Source: an uncultured Curvibacter sp. (GTDB lineage: Bacteria > Pseudomonadota > Gammaproteobacteria > Burkholderiales > Burkholderiaceae). Taken from it: DNA of 15,262 bases. Where the stretch lies: positions 1 to 15,262 of the forward strand of contig CAMLNH010000020.1 in NCBI GenBank assembly GCA_946481355.1, in the 5' to 3' direction. Both the position numbers and the translations under genes were made by a program. Shown here piece after piece: positions 14,445 through 15,262 of this stretch. The first letter of the stretch is position 1. Each line of letters starts with the position of its first letter. The notes under the pieces are model-generated. The model saw only the letters and a program-made list of their open reading frames with translations, was not told the DNA's origin and ran no database searches.

Positions 14445-14717
14445 TCAGACCCGGTGCGAGGCGATGTGGGCGGCCAGATTGCGCAGCGAGCTGAAGATGG
14501 TGACGTTGTCGGGGTCGTCCGAGCGCATCTGGAAGCCGTACTGCTTGGAGACCGCGAGCGCGATCTCGAGCACGTCGATCGAGTCCAGGCCCAGGCCGTC
14601 GCCATACAGCGGGTCCGTCGGCGAGATCTGGTCGGGGGCGACCTCCAGGTTCAGCGTGGTGACGATGAACCGGGCAATCTCGCGCTCGAAATCGGTCAGG
14701 GTGGCGGTGGTGCTCAT
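14445..14717 (-). CDS. Acyl carrier protein (second, first gene of the minus-strand array)
   Basis: A 90-aa acyl carrier protein. The phosphopantetheine attachment motif is GDGLGLDSIDVLEIA with Ser46 (Asp45-Ser46-Ile47). It differs from the ACP at 26-310 in both the attachment helix (DSID against DSLG) and the C-terminal half, so the two probably have separate partners. The ATG at 14717 is chosen because MSTTATLTDFEREI begins helix I; the frame is open further upstream but overlaps dusA on the other strand and has no homology-like character. It is the promoter-proximal gene, followed after 19 nt by the membrane protein and then the ligase, which suggests that this ACP receives the aromatic starter. 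No strong Shine-Dalgarno sequence is visible in front of it. Confidence 0.93.
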   Translation of the reverse strand: MSTTATLTDFEREIARFIVTTLNLEVAPDQISPTDPLYGDGLGLDSIDVLEIALAVSKQYGFQMRSDDPDNVTIFSSLRNLAAHIASHRV

Positions 14718-14792
14718 GGGCGGGCGATGACGGTGGGGTTGCAAGAGTAGGGTAACCCGGCATTTTAGCTGGCGGACAGGGATAATCCGGGC
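14718..14792. promoter_or_regulatory. Divergent intergenic region between the ACP operon and dusA
   Basis: This 75-nt gap between two diverging genes must hold, or lie next to, the start of the 12-gene array. On the minus strand TAAAAT (14762-14767) is a fair -10 candidate 45 nt before the ACP start; the -35 match is poor. On the plus strand GATAAT (14781-14786) is a good -10 match but lies only 6 nt before the dusA ATG, which would imply a nearly leaderless transcript; alternatively aggga at 14778-14782 is a distant ribosome-binding site. No repressor operator was recognised. Confidence 0.4.
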
Positions 14793-15262
14793 ATGTCCTT
14801 TCCCCCGTCCGCTGCCGGATCCTGGCGCCTGTCGGTCGCGCCCATGATCGACTGGACCGACCGGCACTGCCGCTACTTCCATCGCCTGCTGAGCCGCCAT
14901 GCGCGCCTTTACACCGAGATGATCACCACCGGTGCGCTGCTGCATGGCGACGTGGCGCGCCACCTGAGTTTCAATGCCGAGGAACACCCCGTGGCCCTGC
15001 AGCTCGGCGGCAGCGAGCCCGAGGACCTGGCGCGTTGCGCGAAGCTGGGCGAGCAATGGGGCTACGGCGAGATCAACCTCAACTGCGGCTGCCCCAGCGA
15101 GCGCGTGCAGCGTGGCGCCTTCGGGGCCTGTCTCATGGCCGAGCCGCAGCTGGTGGCCGATGGCGTCAAGGCCATGCGCGACGCGGTGTCCATCCCCGTG
15201 ACGGTCAAGCACCGCATCGGCATCGACCGCGTGGAGCGCTACGAGTTCGTGCGCGACTTCGT
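14793..15262 (+). CDS. dusA: tRNA-dihydrouridine synthase A, 5' part (runs off the window)
   Basis: The first 156 residues of an FMN-dependent tRNA-dihydrouridine synthase; the full enzyme is about 330 aa, so the rest lies beyond position 15262. It reduces uridine to dihydrouridine in the tRNA D-loop. Recognisable parts are [20 protein letters not shown] (FMN-binding start, DusA-type with W-T-D-R-H), [14 protein letters not shown], and [12 protein letters not shown] with the catalytic cysteine at residue 100 of N-x-N-x-[12 protein letters not shown] follows at 137-145. The DusA subfamily is recognised by the D-W-T-D-R-H-C-R-Y sequence. It is a housekeeping gene, divergent from the pigment cluster, and most likely marks the chromosomal edge of the inserted or acquired locus. 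The ATG at 14793 gives the normal short leader before the first strand. Confidence 0.95.
   Translation, partial: MSFPPSAAGSWRLSVAPMIDWTDRHCRYFHRLLSRHARLYTEMITTGALLHGDVARHLSFNAEEHPVALQLGGSEPEDLARCAKLGEQWGYGEINLNCGCPSERVQRGAFGACLMAEPQLVADGVKAMRDAVSIPVTVKHRIGIDRVERYEFVRDF

Noticed and set aside
14756..14791. Inverted CCCGG/CCGGG in the dusA-ACP intergenic region as an operator
   Set aside because: Five base pairs in GC-rich DNA is within chance expectation, and no known operator consensus is matched.

Overview
The window is GC-rich DNA (roughly two thirds G+C by eye) with densely packed genes, many joined by 4-nt ATGA start/stop overlaps. The protein sequences and the flanking dusA gene suggest a betaproteobacterium, probably Burkholderiales and perhaps Comamonadaceae-like. 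That placement is an impression from protein style, not from a database comparison.

Almost everything belongs to one specialised-metabolite locus: a dissociated type II fatty-acid/polyketide-like system of the aryl polyene (APE)/xanthomonadin type. These clusters make yellow polyene pigments with an aromatic head group that are anchored in the outer membrane. The core is a 12-gene minus-strand array running from 14717 down to 3585. In transcription order it encodes: an acyl carrier protein (ACP), a small 4-TM membrane protein, an AMP-ligase fused to a polysaccharide-deacetylase domain, a SAM methyltransferase, a small FabA/FabZ-like dehydratase, an LpxL/HtrB-type acyltransferase, a LolA-like periplasmic carrier, an MMPL/RND exporter, a ketosynthase, a half-length ketosynthase (chain-length-factor-like), a second hot-dog dehydratase, and a FabG-type ketoreductase.

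At the left edge a plus-strand trio (26-2121) adds a second ACP, a second complete ketosynthase and a canonical FabZ-like dehydratase. Between the two blocks lies a divergent lipid-metabolism pair: a PlsC-type acyltransferase (minus, 2107-2871) and a PAP2-family phosphatase/phosphotransferase (plus, 2910-3581). At the right edge dusA (tRNA-dihydrouridine synthase A, plus, from 14793) starts and runs off the window; it looks like the chromosomal border of the locus.

Proposed working model: the ligase domain activates an aromatic acid and loads it on an ACP. The two ketosynthases and the half-KS partner extend it. The ketoreductase and dehydratases turn each unit into a conjugated double bond, and the methyltransferase decorates the product. 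The acyltransferase(s), LolA-like protein and MMPL exporter attach and move it to the outer membrane. No aromatic-precursor enzyme (ammonia lyase or chorismatase), glycosyltransferase or thioesterase is visible here; these may lie left of position 1 or elsewhere. The most unusual item is the 721-aa ligase-deacetylase fusion. There is no gene-free stretch over 300 nt, and I saw no tRNA, rRNA, CRISPR array, insertion sequence or clear intrinsic terminator.
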